DNA of 64,000 bases from Micromussa lordhowensis (GCA_964020085.1 OZ026597.1:21005021-21069020); one strand, 5' to 3'; counted from the first letter of the stretch, positions 31,078 to 42,635 are shown. Notes: generated from the letters alone by a model not told the origin. Numbers and translations: made by a program.

Positions 31078-34000
31078 CTAGTTATTGACAGTGTTTTCAA
31101 TTATGTCTCTTTGTTGTACTGCATTCACAAAGTCATGGAGGTCAATAGGCTTGTTATTTAGTTTGCAACTATGGATATAATAGCGCATAAATAATGTGAT
31201 GTAGTTGAATTTATTGGTGATACTTTTCTCATTTAAGTTGGAGGTGATTCCGAATAAAAGTTCCTCCATAGTTGGAGAGATGTGTGAATTGTACGTTGTA
31301 TTAAACCAACAAATAACTTTTTGTATAAATGATTTCGTAAAGGAGCAGTGAATAAAAGTATGGTCGATCGAGTCTCTTTCACCACAAAAGCAGCATTCAT
31401 CATCAGTTTTAATACCATATTTGAATAATTCTCTCTTTGTCACCACGATTCTATGAATAAACTTAAATTGGAATTCTTTTAGTTTTGTTTCTTTGCAAAG
31501 TTTTCGTGTTGTCTTAAATATCTTTGCCCAATGTTCGCCATTTAAAGAAAGTGTTTCGCTCCATCTTTTAGGACCGGTCTGACCTCCATTATGGGTTTTA
31601 TCAATGAAAAGATTGTAGAAGTCCCTCGATTTAGCTTTATCAAGGTTGAATGTGAAATTTCTGTTAAAATGAAAGAAATGATCGTTACTTGTGAAGAACT
31701 GTTTATTGACTGACTCTATTTGTCTTGCTTTCAACCGTAACCGGTCAGGAATGGCACTAATAATCTGAAAATATTGCATGAAGTTTGTTTTGCATGAAAA
31801 TTTTCCTTTAAATTCCTCGAATGAGAGATAGCTACCATCCTCTTTCAACAAGTCTTTAATAAAAACAATTCCTTTCTCCATCCATTTACTGAGATATACT
31901 GTTTTCTGATCTATCAGAATTTCTTTGTTATTGTATAGTACTAAATCACTTGCTTGGTCGTATCCGTAAAGAATTTTTAATTCGTGAAAGAATCTGAGAA
32001 TGTTCTTGTAAAAGGCTGGCAATTGAGGAAAGTACTTTGTGTCGTAGTTGCATTTTAAAAGAAAATTTAAACCCCCCTGTTTTCTGAAATAGTAGTTTGG
32101 CACGGAGCACCAATTTTTATCTCCAGCGTTCAAGAGTCTAGGGATCCATGCGAGCCTCAAAGCTTTGAACATAAGATCAACATCCGTCATACGTAGCCCA
32201 CCATTCTCTAAATCTTGGTAAAGAACGGTTCGTTTGATTTTATCCTTCTTTTTTTTCCATATGAAATTGAACAGCTTCTTTTTCAGCGTGTCCGCGATTG
32301 AATCAGGAACTTCAATGTTTGAAGCGGAATAAATGATCTGTGAGATACCCAGAGTTTTGGTTATTAAGACTCTACCAAAAAGCGTGAGGCTTCTAGCACT
32401 CCACATGTCCAGTTTTGTTTGTAACTTTCTTAATTTCAAGCTAAAGTTAAGGTCGTCATTACCTTTCTTGTCGTATGAGAAGTGAACTCCTAGGATCTTA
32501 ACAGGGGTATGCATCCACTTCATGTCCAAGGGGTTGGTTTTATTGTTCGCCCACTTTCCAAGCCAAATCGCCTTTGTTTTCTTCATGTTTAGCTGTAGAC
32601 CCGCAATCCTACCGAAATCATTGACTATATTTAAAGCTCTTTCTATTGAAATTAAATCCGCGCAAAAAAGATTCGTGTCATCTGCAAATTGCGACAGTTT
32701 GAATTCGTTACCAAAGAGATTAATGCCTTTGACCCCCGGGTCGAAACGTATTTTTATAGACATTAATTCAGCTGAGAGGATAAATAGATACGGTGAGAGA
32801 GGACAACCTTGCCTCACACCTTTCGACGGTTTAAACCAATTCGTCAAGCGGCCATTATTCAATACTGCGCTCTCCACGTTCGTATAAAATGTACTAATCC
32901 ATCGTTTTATGCTGCTACCAAAGTTAAACGCATCTAACATTCTCATAATAAAGGGCCATTCGAGAGAGTCGAAAGCTTTACGGAAATCAAGAGCTACTAG
33001 AATGCCAGGAATTTTTTGCTCTTTTGTAAAGTCTAGAACGTCACTAATGAGTCTAATGTTTTCCCCAATGTAGCGTCCTTTTACAAAGCCTGTTTGGTCT
33101 GGGTGTATTAAGTTCGGCAAAACCGTTTCTAATCTTTTAGCTATTGCTTTCGCAGCAATTTTTAGATCAACGTTCAATAAGGTTATCGGTCTCCAGTTAT
33201 GTAGGTCCAGTAGAGAGCCGTCTTCCTTTGGTAATAAAGTAATAATGCCCCTTCTTTGCGAGATGGTAAGTTCATTTTTCTCATAGGCCTCGTTTAAGCA
33301 TGCCAGAAGATTTTCGCTTAGAAGATCGTAGAATAATTTATAGAATTCCACGGTGAATCCGTCTTCACCTGGTGACTTATCATTTTGGAAAGATTCTAGT
33401 ACAGTTTTACACTCTTCGTAGCTTAGAGGACCTTCCAAGTTATCCCGATCTTCATCTGAAAGTTTTGGGATTTGCAGATGCTGGGTAAATTCATCGTATT
33501 CATCTTGAGAAAATGCCGTGTTCACTGATGTGTACAAGTCTCTAAAATAAGCTTCGATTTGGTCGAGGATCTGTTTATCATTGATTGTCGTGGATTTATC
33601 TTCTAGGCGAAGTTCCCTAATTGTCTTTTTGTTATAGTTTCTTTTTTCCAAGTTGAAAAAGTATTTTGTTGGGCGCTCGCCCTGTTCGACCCAACGGCAT
33701 TTCGCTCTGAACATCGCTTGCTTACCTTTATTTTCGTATAGCGACTGAAGTTCGGATTTAAGGTTATCGTATTGTAACAAGAGTTGATTGATATCCGGCG
33801 AGAAAAACTTATTACAAATGGTGTTGTCTAACTGTTCGAGCAGGTGTCTTATTTCCTCTGCCCGATCTCTGGATACTTTTGCTTTATATTTCGTATACGA
33901 GATAGTTGCATTTCTAATTTCCATTTTGATTAGTTCCCACAGAAGGCCCTTGCTTGTTACTTGACGGTAATATTTAACGGTGTTTACGTAAGTTTCGCGA

Positions 34001-34809
34001 ACCCGCTCCACGTATTCTTCATCGTTTAATAGAGTGTTATTGAATTTCCAGAGTCCGGGTCCCCTGGGGCTTTCGCATGACAGAGACATAGATATGTAAA
34101 TTGCGTTATGATCGGGTGCAATTGATGGAAAAACATCTGTTTTCTTCACGTTTTTTGTTAGGTTTTTGGCCAAAAGAAAGTAGTCTATCCTAGATTTCAT
34201 CCTTATTGCTTTTGATTCATACGTAAATTTACGTAACTTTGGGTGGCGTACTCTCTGGATGTCTATTAGATCGAACATATCCATTGTAGTCATCAACAAA
34301 TTCCTGTAGCTCGTTGGTATCCATGTCGTTCCTCCAATTTTGTCTTTTTTTGACAACGTACAATTCCAATCCCCTCCAACAATTAATGTTGTCAGTTCTG
34401 TTTTGTCGATTATGCAATTGTTTAGCTCTTGCATAAACTCAAGTTGATTTGTTTGGTTATTTGGCGCGTAGATGTTACAGAGTGATAATTTCTGGGAGCC
34501 AAAAGTAATCGTAATTAGCACTACTCTCCCTGAGTTGTTACTATAACAATAATCCACCTGACAATGAATAGTAGGGTTGATTAGAATGCAGACACCTTTA
34601 CTGTGGTTAGTACCATGGGAGAAAAATATCTCACCTCCCCATTCATTTTTCCAGATAATTTCGTCTTTCAGGTCTGAATAGGTTTCTTGAAGAAAGTAAA
34701 TATTTGCTTTAAAATCTTTCAAGAACGAAAAAATACTCCTTCTCTTAATCTGATCCCGTATCCCTCGAACATTTAGCGATAAAATATCTAATTTTACAGA
34801 CGTTTGCAT
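31078..34809 (-). CDS. LINE ORF2: endonuclease-reverse transcriptase, 1243 residues
   Basis: An uninterrupted frame with ATG at 34809. An N-terminal AP-type endonuclease shows LNVRG, FLQET, GGDWNC, SRIDYF and PDHNAIYIS (residues of about 10-235). The central reverse transcriptase shows NWRPITLLN, GFVKGRYIGENI, ALDFRKAFDSLEW, GVRQGCPLSPYLF and the catalytic FADD of QFADDTNLF (residues of about 540-735). The C-terminus has a CCFC...H...C zinc motif of the zf-RVT kind near 1140. Domain order and the L1-like ORF1 upstream point to the L1/Tx1 group of LINEs. It would nick target DNA and copy its RNA in place. The intact frame suggests recent activity. Confidence 0.9.
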   Translation of the reverse strand: MQTSVKLDILSLNVRGIRDQIKRRSIFSFLKDFKANIYFLQETYSDLKDEIIWKNEWGGEIFFSHGTNHSKGVCILINPTIHCQVDYCYSNNSGRVVLITITFGSQKLSLCNIYAPNNQTNQLEFMQELNNCIIDKTELTTLIVGGDWNCTLSKKDKIGGTTWIPTSYRNLLMTTMDMFDLIDIQRVRHPKLRKFTYESKAIRMKSRIDYFLLAKNLTKNVKKTDVFPSIAPDHNAIYISMSLSCESPRGPGLWKFNNTLLNDEEYVERVRETYVNTVKYYRQVTSKGLLWELIKMEIRNATISYTKYKAKVSRDRAEEIRHLLEQLDNTICNKFFSPDINQLLLQYDNLKSELQSLYENKGKQAMFRAKCRWVEQGERPTKYFFNLEKRNYNKKTIRELRLEDKSTTINDKQILDQIEAYFRDLYTSVNTAFSQDEYDEFTQHLQIPKLSDEDRDNLEGPLSYEECKTVLESFQNDKSPGEDGFTVEFYKLFYDLLSENLLACLNEAYEKNELTISQRRGIITLLPKEDGSLLDLHNWRPITLLNVDLKIAAKAIAKRLETVLPNLIHPDQTGFVKGRYIGENIRLISDVLDFTKEQKIPGILVALDFRKAFDSLEWPFIMRMLDAFNFGSSIKRWISTFYTNVESAVLNNGRLTNWFKPSKGVRQGCPLSPYLFILSAELMSIKIRFDPGVKGINLFGNEFKLSQFADDTNLFCADLISIERALNIVNDFGRIAGLQLNMKKTKAIWLGKWANNKTNPLDMKWMHTPVKILGVHFSYDKKGNDDLNFSLKLRKLQTKLDMWSARSLTLFGRVLITKTLGISQIIYSASNIEVPDSIADTLKKKLFNFIWKKKKDKIKRTVLYQDLENGGLRMTDVDLMFKALRLAWIPRLLNAGDKNWCSVPNYYFRKQGGLNFLLKCNYDTKYFPQLPAFYKNILRFFHELKILYGYDQASDLVLYNNKEILIDQKTVYLSKWMEKGIVFIKDLLKEDGSYLSFEEFKGKFSCKTNFMQYFQIISAIPDRLRLKARQIESVNKQFFTSNDHFFHFNRNFTFNLDKAKSRDFYNLFIDKTHNGGQTGPKRWSETLSLNGEHWAKIFKTTRKLCKETKLKEFQFKFIHRIVVTKRELFKYGIKTDDECCFCGERDSIDHTFIHCSFTKSFIQKVICWFNTTYNSHISPTMEELLFGITSNLNEKSITNKFNYITLFMRYYIHSCKLNNKPIDLHDFVNAVQQRDIIENTVNN

Positions 34810-35148
34810 AGCAAATAAGTGACGTAGAGAAAAAAAGAGAAAAAAAAAAGCTACAAATAATGACCTATGGTATCAGTAACAAACAAAAGGACAACAACAA
34901 TAACAAAAAAAAGACTAACTGGCAGACAGGAAAATTCAAAATGGAAAAAGAAAAAGTCCAAAAAAAAAAACACAAATGAGTGAGTATTCCTTCAGCACAT
35001 CCAATTCCCCTCCCGAACCAAATAGTAATATTAAATCAATCTGAAAACTGCAGTTTTAATCTTGTCAGTATTTCGTTTTATAGTATAAAGTCGTACCTTT
35101 CTTGATCCGTTCGGCGCAATTAGTTGAGTGTTTACGTTATGACAAATA

Positions 35149-35715
35149 TTATAGGTTTTCTAAGTCCTCCTTTTCATAGATCCTTACTGGGGCTCCATCT
35201 GGTGAGGTTTTTACGAAAATCTTTCCATCCATCGACCAGACACTGATAATAAGTCCATCCTTGCGCTTGTCATTCGCTTTTCTGAGCAGATCTTTCCTAT
35301 AGCTCGTGAGGTTTTCGTTGATAAAGATACGTCCCGTTCCTGCTGCAACTCGTGTAGCCGTTGACACGTCCGGGAATATGTCTGTTAACCTAAAGTTTTT
35401 CAGTTTCGTTCTGGCTTTATATAATCTACTCTTTGCCTTGTGGCTTTGGAACTTCACCAGAATGGTACCTACTCCATTACTCTTGATTTTGTGAGAGATA
35501 TTTATGTCCTCTGCAGACATAGGAACGTCAAGAGCGCTGGCGATTTTAAGTACCGCTCCTTCAGTCGAAGCATATGCGCTTGCCGGAATACCACAAACTT
35601 CGAGAGATTGCTTTCTCGTGTATTGTTCTAAGTTGTCTTGAAGTCGGTATAGCTCGGCGATTTCGTCCTCTTGCTCATCTATTTTGTTCCTGGCGGCGAA
35701 AAGCTCAGCTTCCAT
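35149..35715 (-). CDS. LINE ORF1: L1-type RNA-binding protein, 188 residues
   Basis: ATG at 35715 has an in-frame stop just upstream (about 24 nt). A short N-terminal coiled coil (EAELFAARNKIDEQEDEIAELYRLQDNLEQ) leads into EQYTRKQSLEVCGIP, the usual start of the RRM-like domain of L1 ORF1 proteins. A basic C-terminal domain follows with KSRLYKARTKLK and IFINENLTSYRKDLLRKA. Such proteins coat LINE RNA and act as chaperones. It is shorter than typical L1 ORF1 proteins, so the coiled coil may be truncated. ORF2 begins 339 bp downstream. Confidence 0.75.
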   Translation of the reverse strand: MEAELFAARNKIDEQEDEIAELYRLQDNLEQYTRKQSLEVCGIPASAYASTEGAVLKIASALDVPMSAEDINISHKIKSNGVGTILVKFQSHKAKSRLYKARTKLKNFRLTDIFPDVSTATRVAAGTGRIFINENLTSYRKDLLRKANDKRKDGLIISVWSMDGKIFVKTSPDGAPVRIYEKEDLENL

Positions 35716-36254
35716 GGCAGATTCTTGATTTTCTCAACATCTTAAGTGTTCAGACGTTTCAGCTTATAGGTGAAGTCATAGTTTCGTCAGTGCTTACGTA
35801 GTCAGAACTCGCGTATGGCTCATTTGGTATCTCGTGAGAACTAGCGTGAGCTTTGCGTCTTTGGCTAGCTTTGATTCGTGAACCGATCCGTTACGGAAAC
35901 GCTCGAGATCTTTGTATTTGATATGGTGTGATTCTTTCCAAAGCTTTCTTCACAAAACACAGTATTCTGTAACTTATGTTGTTCACGAAGAGCGAGCACA
36001 TGATTTCCAAGTTGTCGCAATTCTCATCCCCAGTTTCCGCGCTCTGCGATAGCCGGAAGCCTGAGTAGACGTGAAAAATCCCAACACGGTGTTGAAGACT
36101 TTCTACTGCCTTAGAAAAGGAAACTTTGGGTAGATGATTGAAAGCAATTTTAGTAGCTTTCCAAAAATACTCCGATGTTCGTCGTATTTTCAACTCCAAG
36201 TTCTGATTTGGAAATGTGGTAAAACAGTAAGTCTCGTGTTTGAGCATTATTAGT

Positions 36255-36546
36255 GTGGAGGTGCGGTGGCCTCATGGTTAGTGCGCTGGACTCCGGAGCG
36301 AGCGCTCCGGGTTCGAGCCCTGGCCGGGGACATTGTGTTGTGTTCTTAGGCAAGACACTTTACTCTCACGGTGTCTCTCTCCACCCAGGTGTATAAATGG
36401 GTATCGGCGAATTTAATGCTGGGGGTAACCCTGCGATGGACTGGCATCCCATCCAGGGGGAGTAGAAATAATCCTAGTCGCTTCATGCCACGGAAACCGG
36501 GATAAGCTCCGGCCTGATGAGCCACTTGGCTCATATGCAGACTTGC
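36255..36546 (+). mobile_element. tRNA-derived SINE
   Basis: The head is tRNA-like, with an A-box-like TGGCCTCATGG (36267-36277), a GC-rich anticodon-arm palindrome (ctccggagcgagcgctccgg) and a canonical B box GGTTCGAGCCC (36310-36320). A body follows containing gttcttaggcaagacacttt and cacccaggtgtataaatggg, which recalls the conserved central domains shared by metazoan SINE families (Nin/Deu type; not verified). It is not a functional tRNA gene. The ends and target duplication were not resolved. Confidence 0.7.
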
Positions 36547-38295
36547 AGTGATAGTAGCTATTCATACTTGCAGGCGTTGCTGATGTCTGTTTATGTTGGT
36601 GACTCAGAATAAGTTGTATTTATGTATAATCACCCGTGATGCCAGAAATGACTGGCTAATTTTATTACTGAACGTTTGTGGTTCGTAGTTTTTTTAACTA
36701 CTCGTGTTTGTTTTCGGTTTATTATTACTTCTTTGGTGATTTTCTACCTCAGGAATCTATTATTTTGAAGGTCCCTTTAATTTTAAATTATTTTTATCTC
36801 AGAAAAATGAACGTTTAAGAGTTATCGGTATGCAACTCCGGCCAATCTCTTTTTAGGGTGCTTTTTTTCCTAGGCGTCTAGTCGGAAAGGCTTCTATAGC
36901 TTGCAGTTTGGGAGTCAACAGAATTTCTATCTTCTGACAGTAGTGCAGATTTGTACATTTGTCATTTGAATGTCAATATGTTTTTTAGTTTATTAACTGA
37001 AGGCTGTTGAAATGCTTTTCGAATCGTAAGAGCCCCCATTTCAATTAATTTCAAAGTTTTCCAAAAGTCTACATGAAGATACGGCAAGCTCAACCATCTG
37101 CTAAAATTGAAAATGAGAAACTTTTTTCCACGTGAAGTTTCTTTTCAGATCGTGACCCTGCTGCATAAATATGCCATGCTTCGACCCCCATAATTAATAA
37201 CGGTTGGAAAATTATCAATTTCAATTTATTATTTCTCAGATGTAAAGCGTTTCACATGACGTCACTACTGTCTTATCGGAGTAAAGAAAAGGTATCTTTC
37301 CTTTGAGAAATGATTTATTTTTTATGGAACCGTTTTGCACTGTGTGGGAAGGCCAACATACATGGTCGCAATGAAAAACGTCTTACTTTTACTCAGCAAG
37401 CGCCGAACAAAGCACACTACAATATACCTGAAATGCAACCTCTTAGACTTCAAGAGTTAAACGAAAGAATATGTGATATTTATTGTAGTCAAAAAGAAGT
37501 TAAATTTAGCTTAAAAACGGCAAATGGCAAAAGGTAGCTAAACAATTGAAAGATTACTATTACATGATTTATAAACTAGTATAAACTGATTTATTCAAGG
37601 AGAAATTCCCGCTATGCCAGCCACGGAAACGTTGAATTACATGTCAGTAAATCTTTGTTTACAAATTTGCTCTGTGTCTGCTCGAGCTACAAAAATGTCA
37701 ACTCTGAATATTGAAATGGTGTGGTACCATTAACTGTCCCAAGAAATCCGAGCCTGACTCGGGTTTAAAAACTCAAGATTTTACCTAAGAATTTACCACC
37801 AGTCATTTTGCCGTTTTTGGAAACCAATATTACACCCAATTATTGATAAGTTACTGATAAGCTTCATATACGTCTTTTATGTTTAGAGTCACTTAGTTAC
37901 GGTAATCAACATGATGCCTTCTCTTCGCAAAGTCGTTTGCCAACGAGGCATCAAAAAACAAGAACGTCAACAAAGATTCCCCGGACAGATATTTTAGGAA
38001 TGCAGATGTGGCAGACGTTGTCACTCCGTTTGATCTCATTGTTGAAAGTAGCTGGAAATGATTTTTTTTTAATTTAAACCGTGTTGTAACAACTAAATCC
38101 AGTGTAGATAGCGTTTCGCGGTGGCGATATGGGTGTTGCTTTTCTTGTGCGAAAGTAAACTATTATGGTCGCGGCAAAGACGCTTTGTATATTCTCATGG
38201 CTTTGTTTGTTTCATTGTTATTACCGAATGAGAACATTGATGTAACGAAATGTCCAGCTGATGGGTATCATGGTAAGTGCAAAGAACAAACAAGG
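36547..38295. other. Intergenic DNA downstream of IL-17-like gene B
   Basis: AT-rich. A plus frame at 37310-37537 has no supporting start or splice context. Nothing else is supportable. Confidence 0.4.
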
Positions 38296-38301
38296 TTTAT
38301 T
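38296..38301 (-). terminator. Poly(A) signal of IL-17-like gene B
   Basis: On the minus strand AATAAA begins immediately after the TAA stop, implying a very short 3' UTR if used. Confidence 0.4.
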
Positions 38302-39523
38302 TTACAGCTCTAAAACATAAGCAACTCGCACTTCTTGTTCTTCCCACAACCAGTAATTCTCGCATTTTCTGCGAAGCAACTTCAGTGTGTAGGAGATAGG
38401 CTTGCAACGGGCGTCACAACCACTGCAAGTGGCATTACTCAAAAACCTTGGAACAGTGTTTACGAAATCTTTCACTTCCATTTTAAAAGGACATTTGCCA
38501 GTGTAAATAGCTCTTTTTCTCGGCCTCATTGCTCCTTGCTCTTCCGTTGGAGGGTTAGATTGAGGAATGATCATATAACCATGGCGACGAACAAACTGGA
38601 GAATGTGTTTTGGAGATGTTTTAGTAGAACTCAATTGGAGGCAGCGTGATAAATGTCTCCAATTTTGTCGACCGCACAAAGTCATTTCGACGAGGCAGGA
38701 GATCAGCAGATTAAAGACCTTACGAAAAGGAAAAGGATAATAATGTCAGTACATGAACTTCCTTTTACACAGTATTGTATCCATATCAGAAGCGTTCTCC
38801 CTTGATCAATATTATTCATTGCCTTTTCTTCGTCATAACATAAGGACCTTTAGACCGCAGTCAATCCCATATCAGTTTCTGGACACATCGAACATGATTT
38901 ACTTATTCTTATAGAGATTTACCTAGAATGGTTTACTCTAACACTGACTTGATTTAGTAAACGAGCTGTCTAGTAAACTCAGTAGCTATAGTAATTTCAT
39001 ATTCAAGCATTTTAATGCTTGAAACGCACTGGCAGTCGATGAAAAAAGAACGTTTGCTTTTGCATACCGTTTATGCGTTGAATAAGAACCTTTCTTTCAT
39101 TAAAACAACCGACCTAGGTCGAGAATAGCTAAACACTTGGAGCATGGAAAAAACTTATCCCAGAATAAAAGCTAACAACTTTGCATTGGGAGTTTTTTTT
39201 CCATTTGTCACGAAAATGACAAAAAACTGTACTGACCGATGAGACTGTCATAAATATTTGTTCCGTCCAAATTCTAATGAAAATTCTTTTTACTGACAGG
39301 GAAGCTGAACGTGAACATATCAGTAAGATTTGAATGCTTTTCCACGACTGCAGTCTGAAATTCGACATGTAATGTATGCCGGTGTAATGTATGCCCGAGT
39401 TCAGAACATGGACTGCTTCAGAAAAACACAAGAGAGCAAACACGGAAGCTAATAGTCTGGGATTTGACCAGAAATGTTAAAATTAATTAAACACCTACGA
39501 CAACTTACCACAAGTTTGTACAT
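38302..39523 (-). CDS. Secreted interleukin-17-like protein B
   Basis: Exon 1 (39523-39509, MYKLV) ends GTG|gtaagt in phase 0. Exon 2 (38718-38302) starts after ttttcgtaag in phase 0. The joined N-terminus MYKLVVFNLLISCLVEMTLC is a good signal peptide. The mature protein shares with protein A the phrases PQSNPP and CPFK, VPR(F/Y)LS, and a C-x2-C-x3-C cluster (CSGCDARC). In both, the last Cys of that cluster is 14 residues before the Cys of RKC, and W follows four residues after that Cys. The length is 143 residues. As in A, the terminal C-x-C typical of IL-17 is lacking (it ends VRVAYVLEL). A and B are clearly paralogues, about 11.4 kb apart and convergent. Confidence 0.68.
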
Positions 39524-39749
39524 TTCTAGTGGCTCTGTGTTCCTCTTGAAAAACGCTTTCCCTAGCTGGTTTAGTTTACTTACACCCAAGGGTATCTGAT
39601 GTAGGCATCGCGTTTCGTATCGGTTTCGTTACTTTAATATCCTGTTACTATTTGCTGAAGTAGGTTTTTGCCGTTTTTGTTTTGCCTCATGATGCTCACC
39701 TGACTGATCCAAGCGCTGTTAGCACTGGATATTCAATACTGGCCCTGAA

Positions 39750-40700
39750 CTATGGGAGAGATGAAAACGGAACGATGTTATACGCAGAACTCATCAAGGT
39801 GCATGTAATGTGCTGTGTGTCGCTCTCTGTGATATTTAGTGCTACAAGAGTTTGTTCAAGGTCCAAAAATAGCAGTTAAATAAGTTTGAATTTACAAATC
39901 ATTTGCTGTTCTGTGGACTTTACCCATCTTGATTTGACGTCATATTCTTATACGCTATTTTAAGGCCTAGCCACATTCGTTAGCACCACTGACGAATAGT
40001 GAACCTCATCAAAAGTGCAAGATTACTGATGATGAGCCATGAATTTAGCGTGGTTTTTGTCTGTTAAAAAGAACCTAATTGAATTTATATCTTTGTTTGT
40101 TAGCAAGCCAAACTCTCAATAAATTCACAACGGAGAGATGGTCTAGGGCTCTCTATTTTTATTCTTGCATATTACATTTTACTTTATTGGTTCCTATTTC
40201 ATTTATATCAGAGCCAACAATTTTTATTCGTTAGTCTTCAGTTTTGTAGTATCGAACATAGTAGTAAATATACACAAAAACAGTTTATATGCAAACTTGA
40301 CGGAAGTAGCATTGTGTGACTAAAGATTGCACCTTTTCCATTGAGTTCGATAAACAAAAAGACAAATTACGTCATGAGAGCTCTGAATAAGTGTCTGGAA
40401 TTCCAGTACTTCTATACCTCGCGCCTTGACGGGAAAATCTGATAAGAGGTTCTGTAAGAGCCGGCTACAATTAGAACTCTCATTCGACTTAAAATAGCAA
40501 AAATATATGTCTATTTGTAACTTAACATAGTTGTCAAAACTGTAGATATTTTCTTTCAGCGTGGGAGAAAGATGTTTGTTATGTAAAGACGCCATCCCGG
40601 CTAGTACGGTACAATAATAACAATGAAAAAAACACAAGAGCTTTTCGGCTGTCAATGTTCAAGATTTGAAAAAAGAGACTACTGAAGTGTACACAAACTA
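39750..40700. repeat. Segmental duplication, copy 1
   Basis: Blocks shared with 41790-43680 in the same order include ggtccaaaaatagc, the ttttaaggcc...cgttagca phrase, gttagcaagc, gacaaattacgtcatg(a/g)gagctctg, and the gaaa(a/g)tctga(t/c)aagag...tctgtaagag stretch. Identity is moderate, so the duplication is old. No gene is evident in either copy. Confidence 0.6.
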
Positions 40701-41230
40701 ATAAGATAGGGGAGACTGAAAAACAAAAAAAAACTATGAAATGTAATTGTAAATAAAACTAACTCATTCAGAAGGAAACTGTACAGATTCGGTTGGGTTT
40801 CCTTTCAGAGAAATTTCGCTATGTGCAAAAAAAAAAAACAATAACGCCTTTGTGAAATTACTCGATAAGTTCCTTTTGCACGTGCTCGCTATGTTATTTG
40901 TTTATCAAATGCAAACATTGACATCGCAAACTCCGTGAGCAACCAGTTTGTGATATGGCTCCAAAAAACAAAAGGAGCCTGTACCTCCTAGCAGCCAATA
41001 ATTCCAAAGGGAACGATCTCATAAGTCTTATTTTGCTTTTTTTTTTTTTTTATAAGACCCGGCGTACGCTAAGAAAAGACAAGCTTTTAAGACACGCTGG
41101 AGACCTACTGAAGGATGAATTTGGATAAGAAGTTTATTTTATTTTCCAAATTGAAATGAACAAGAAAATAGAAATGTACGGAATGTTAAAGATAATCATC
41201 GCCTTCAAAATGTCTCCCGATATCAAAATT

Positions 41231-41662
41231 AGACACCTTAAGATCGACGTTTACCGCGGACTGCAAACCTCTGCAGGTCACGTGACCAGACTTCAACCTC
41301 GCGTTTACGGGAAATTTTCCACGTTTTCGACGGCAAGAGGTAGGTTTTCGCGTAAGTCATTTACGTCAACTTTTATTTGCATGAATGTTTTGTGATCCCA
41401 CGTATGCCTGGCACTGATATACAGAAAAAACCTTTTTCTTTCATTTCATATGAATTTTAATATTAAGAAGACAAAAGTTTTGTTTTTTACAAGGTTTGAA
41501 CGACAACTGCTGCACAACGTTGAAATCCAATATGGCGGCATGGAAGCACATTATCGTTATCACGCGATTCTTAATACACGAAGGAGGCATACCGCAAACG
41601 ACAAACCGCAAACCTGAAACCGCGGTTTGCGGTCCGCGGTAAACCTCGATCTTAAGGTGTCT
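41231..41662. mobile_element. 432-bp miniature transposon with terminal inverted repeats of about 39 bp
   Basis: The left end AGACACCTTAAGATCGACGT and its continuation (tttaccgcgga, then gcaaacc) are inverted at the right end (...cctcgatcttaaggtgtct), with one or two mismatches. ATT directly flanks both sides (41228-41230 and 41663-41665), a likely 3-bp target duplication. No convincing transposase frame, so it is non-autonomous. Confidence 0.75.
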
Positions 41663-42317
41663 ATTGTTTTCAACTTCACACGTGGCTGTTCGTTTCGTAA
41701 CTTGCATAGGCTGGAATCACGCGCTGAAGTCAATTTTTTCGCTGATACTCACCTAATCAAAGCGCAGCCTGTTCAATATCGGTTATGACCTTGGTAAAAG
41801 ATAGGACGAAACGATATGCAAAACATCACACTAGGATTCTGGTGTATCTTCTCGTCACTTCATAGTGCCTACTTTAGAAGATTGTTCATGGTCCAAAAAT
41901 AGCCTTTCAGTACGTACATTTGGATTTACAGCAGATGACTGATAAGTAACTCGGCTGTTCCAAGGAAGTTAACCAGCTGTAAATTTAACTCTGAATGTAG
42001 AGGTTTTGTACACAATTTTAAGGCCAGGAATAGAGCACATGCGTTAGCATGAAGAGTATTGAGTATTGACAAAACGCACGAACCAAGGAAATCATCGGGG
42101 CACTGGATTGCCCCGTAATAAGACACTAACTGAATTATTTCTTTGCTTATTGTGGTTAGCAAGCACAGCCCACGCAAAATCAAGCCGGCTCAATGCCCCG
42201 CCTTGAGTTCGCTATTTGGATTCTTGTTGTTTTCACTTTCAAATTATAGATAAGTAACTAATTAACAATAACGATGACAGAAACTGAGAAACAAATTTGC
42301 ATATCCGAAGCTGCAAA

Positions 42318-42629
42318 CTAATAAAGATAAAGCTTTTCGCTGCTAACCTTATCGTTTAGGGTAGGTTTTAATTCCCTGATAAGTAGAGTCTCCTTTATCT
42401 TACAGTGTGTGTCTGACCGTCCTTTTGCCAGTATATCAAAGTGGTCCCATTTTAAGTTGTGACCAGTTGACGTAATGTGGTCTGCGATAGCAGACGCATG
42501 ACAGTTGCTCGTGATAGCCTTAAAATGTTCAGTTTTTCTGTCATGCAATCTACGTTTTGTTTTCCCAATGTAAAAATCCTGGCAGTCCCAACAACTAGCC
42601 TTATACACAACTTTTGACATTTCATGCAA
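42318..42629 (-). pseudogene. Penelope-like element fragment: GIY-YIG endonuclease domain
   Basis: A 103-codon minus frame contains VVYKASCWDCQDFYIGKTKRRLHDR...EH, the GIY-YIG nuclease core (here VVY...FYIG) with the Cys-x2-Cys insertion seen in Penelope-like retroelements. Next come HASAIADH, a second His motif, and KETLLIRELKPTLND with the conserved Glu. The reverse transcriptase part is absent, so this is a 5'-truncated copy, as is usual for these elements. The frame itself is undamaged. Just upstream (plus 42636-42671) is a perfect hairpin. Confidence 0.75.
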
Positions 42630-42635
42630 TGAAAT

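Noticed and set aside
36261..36332. tRNA gene
   Set aside because: The A and B boxes are present, but the acceptor stem does not pair properly and a SINE body follows directly.
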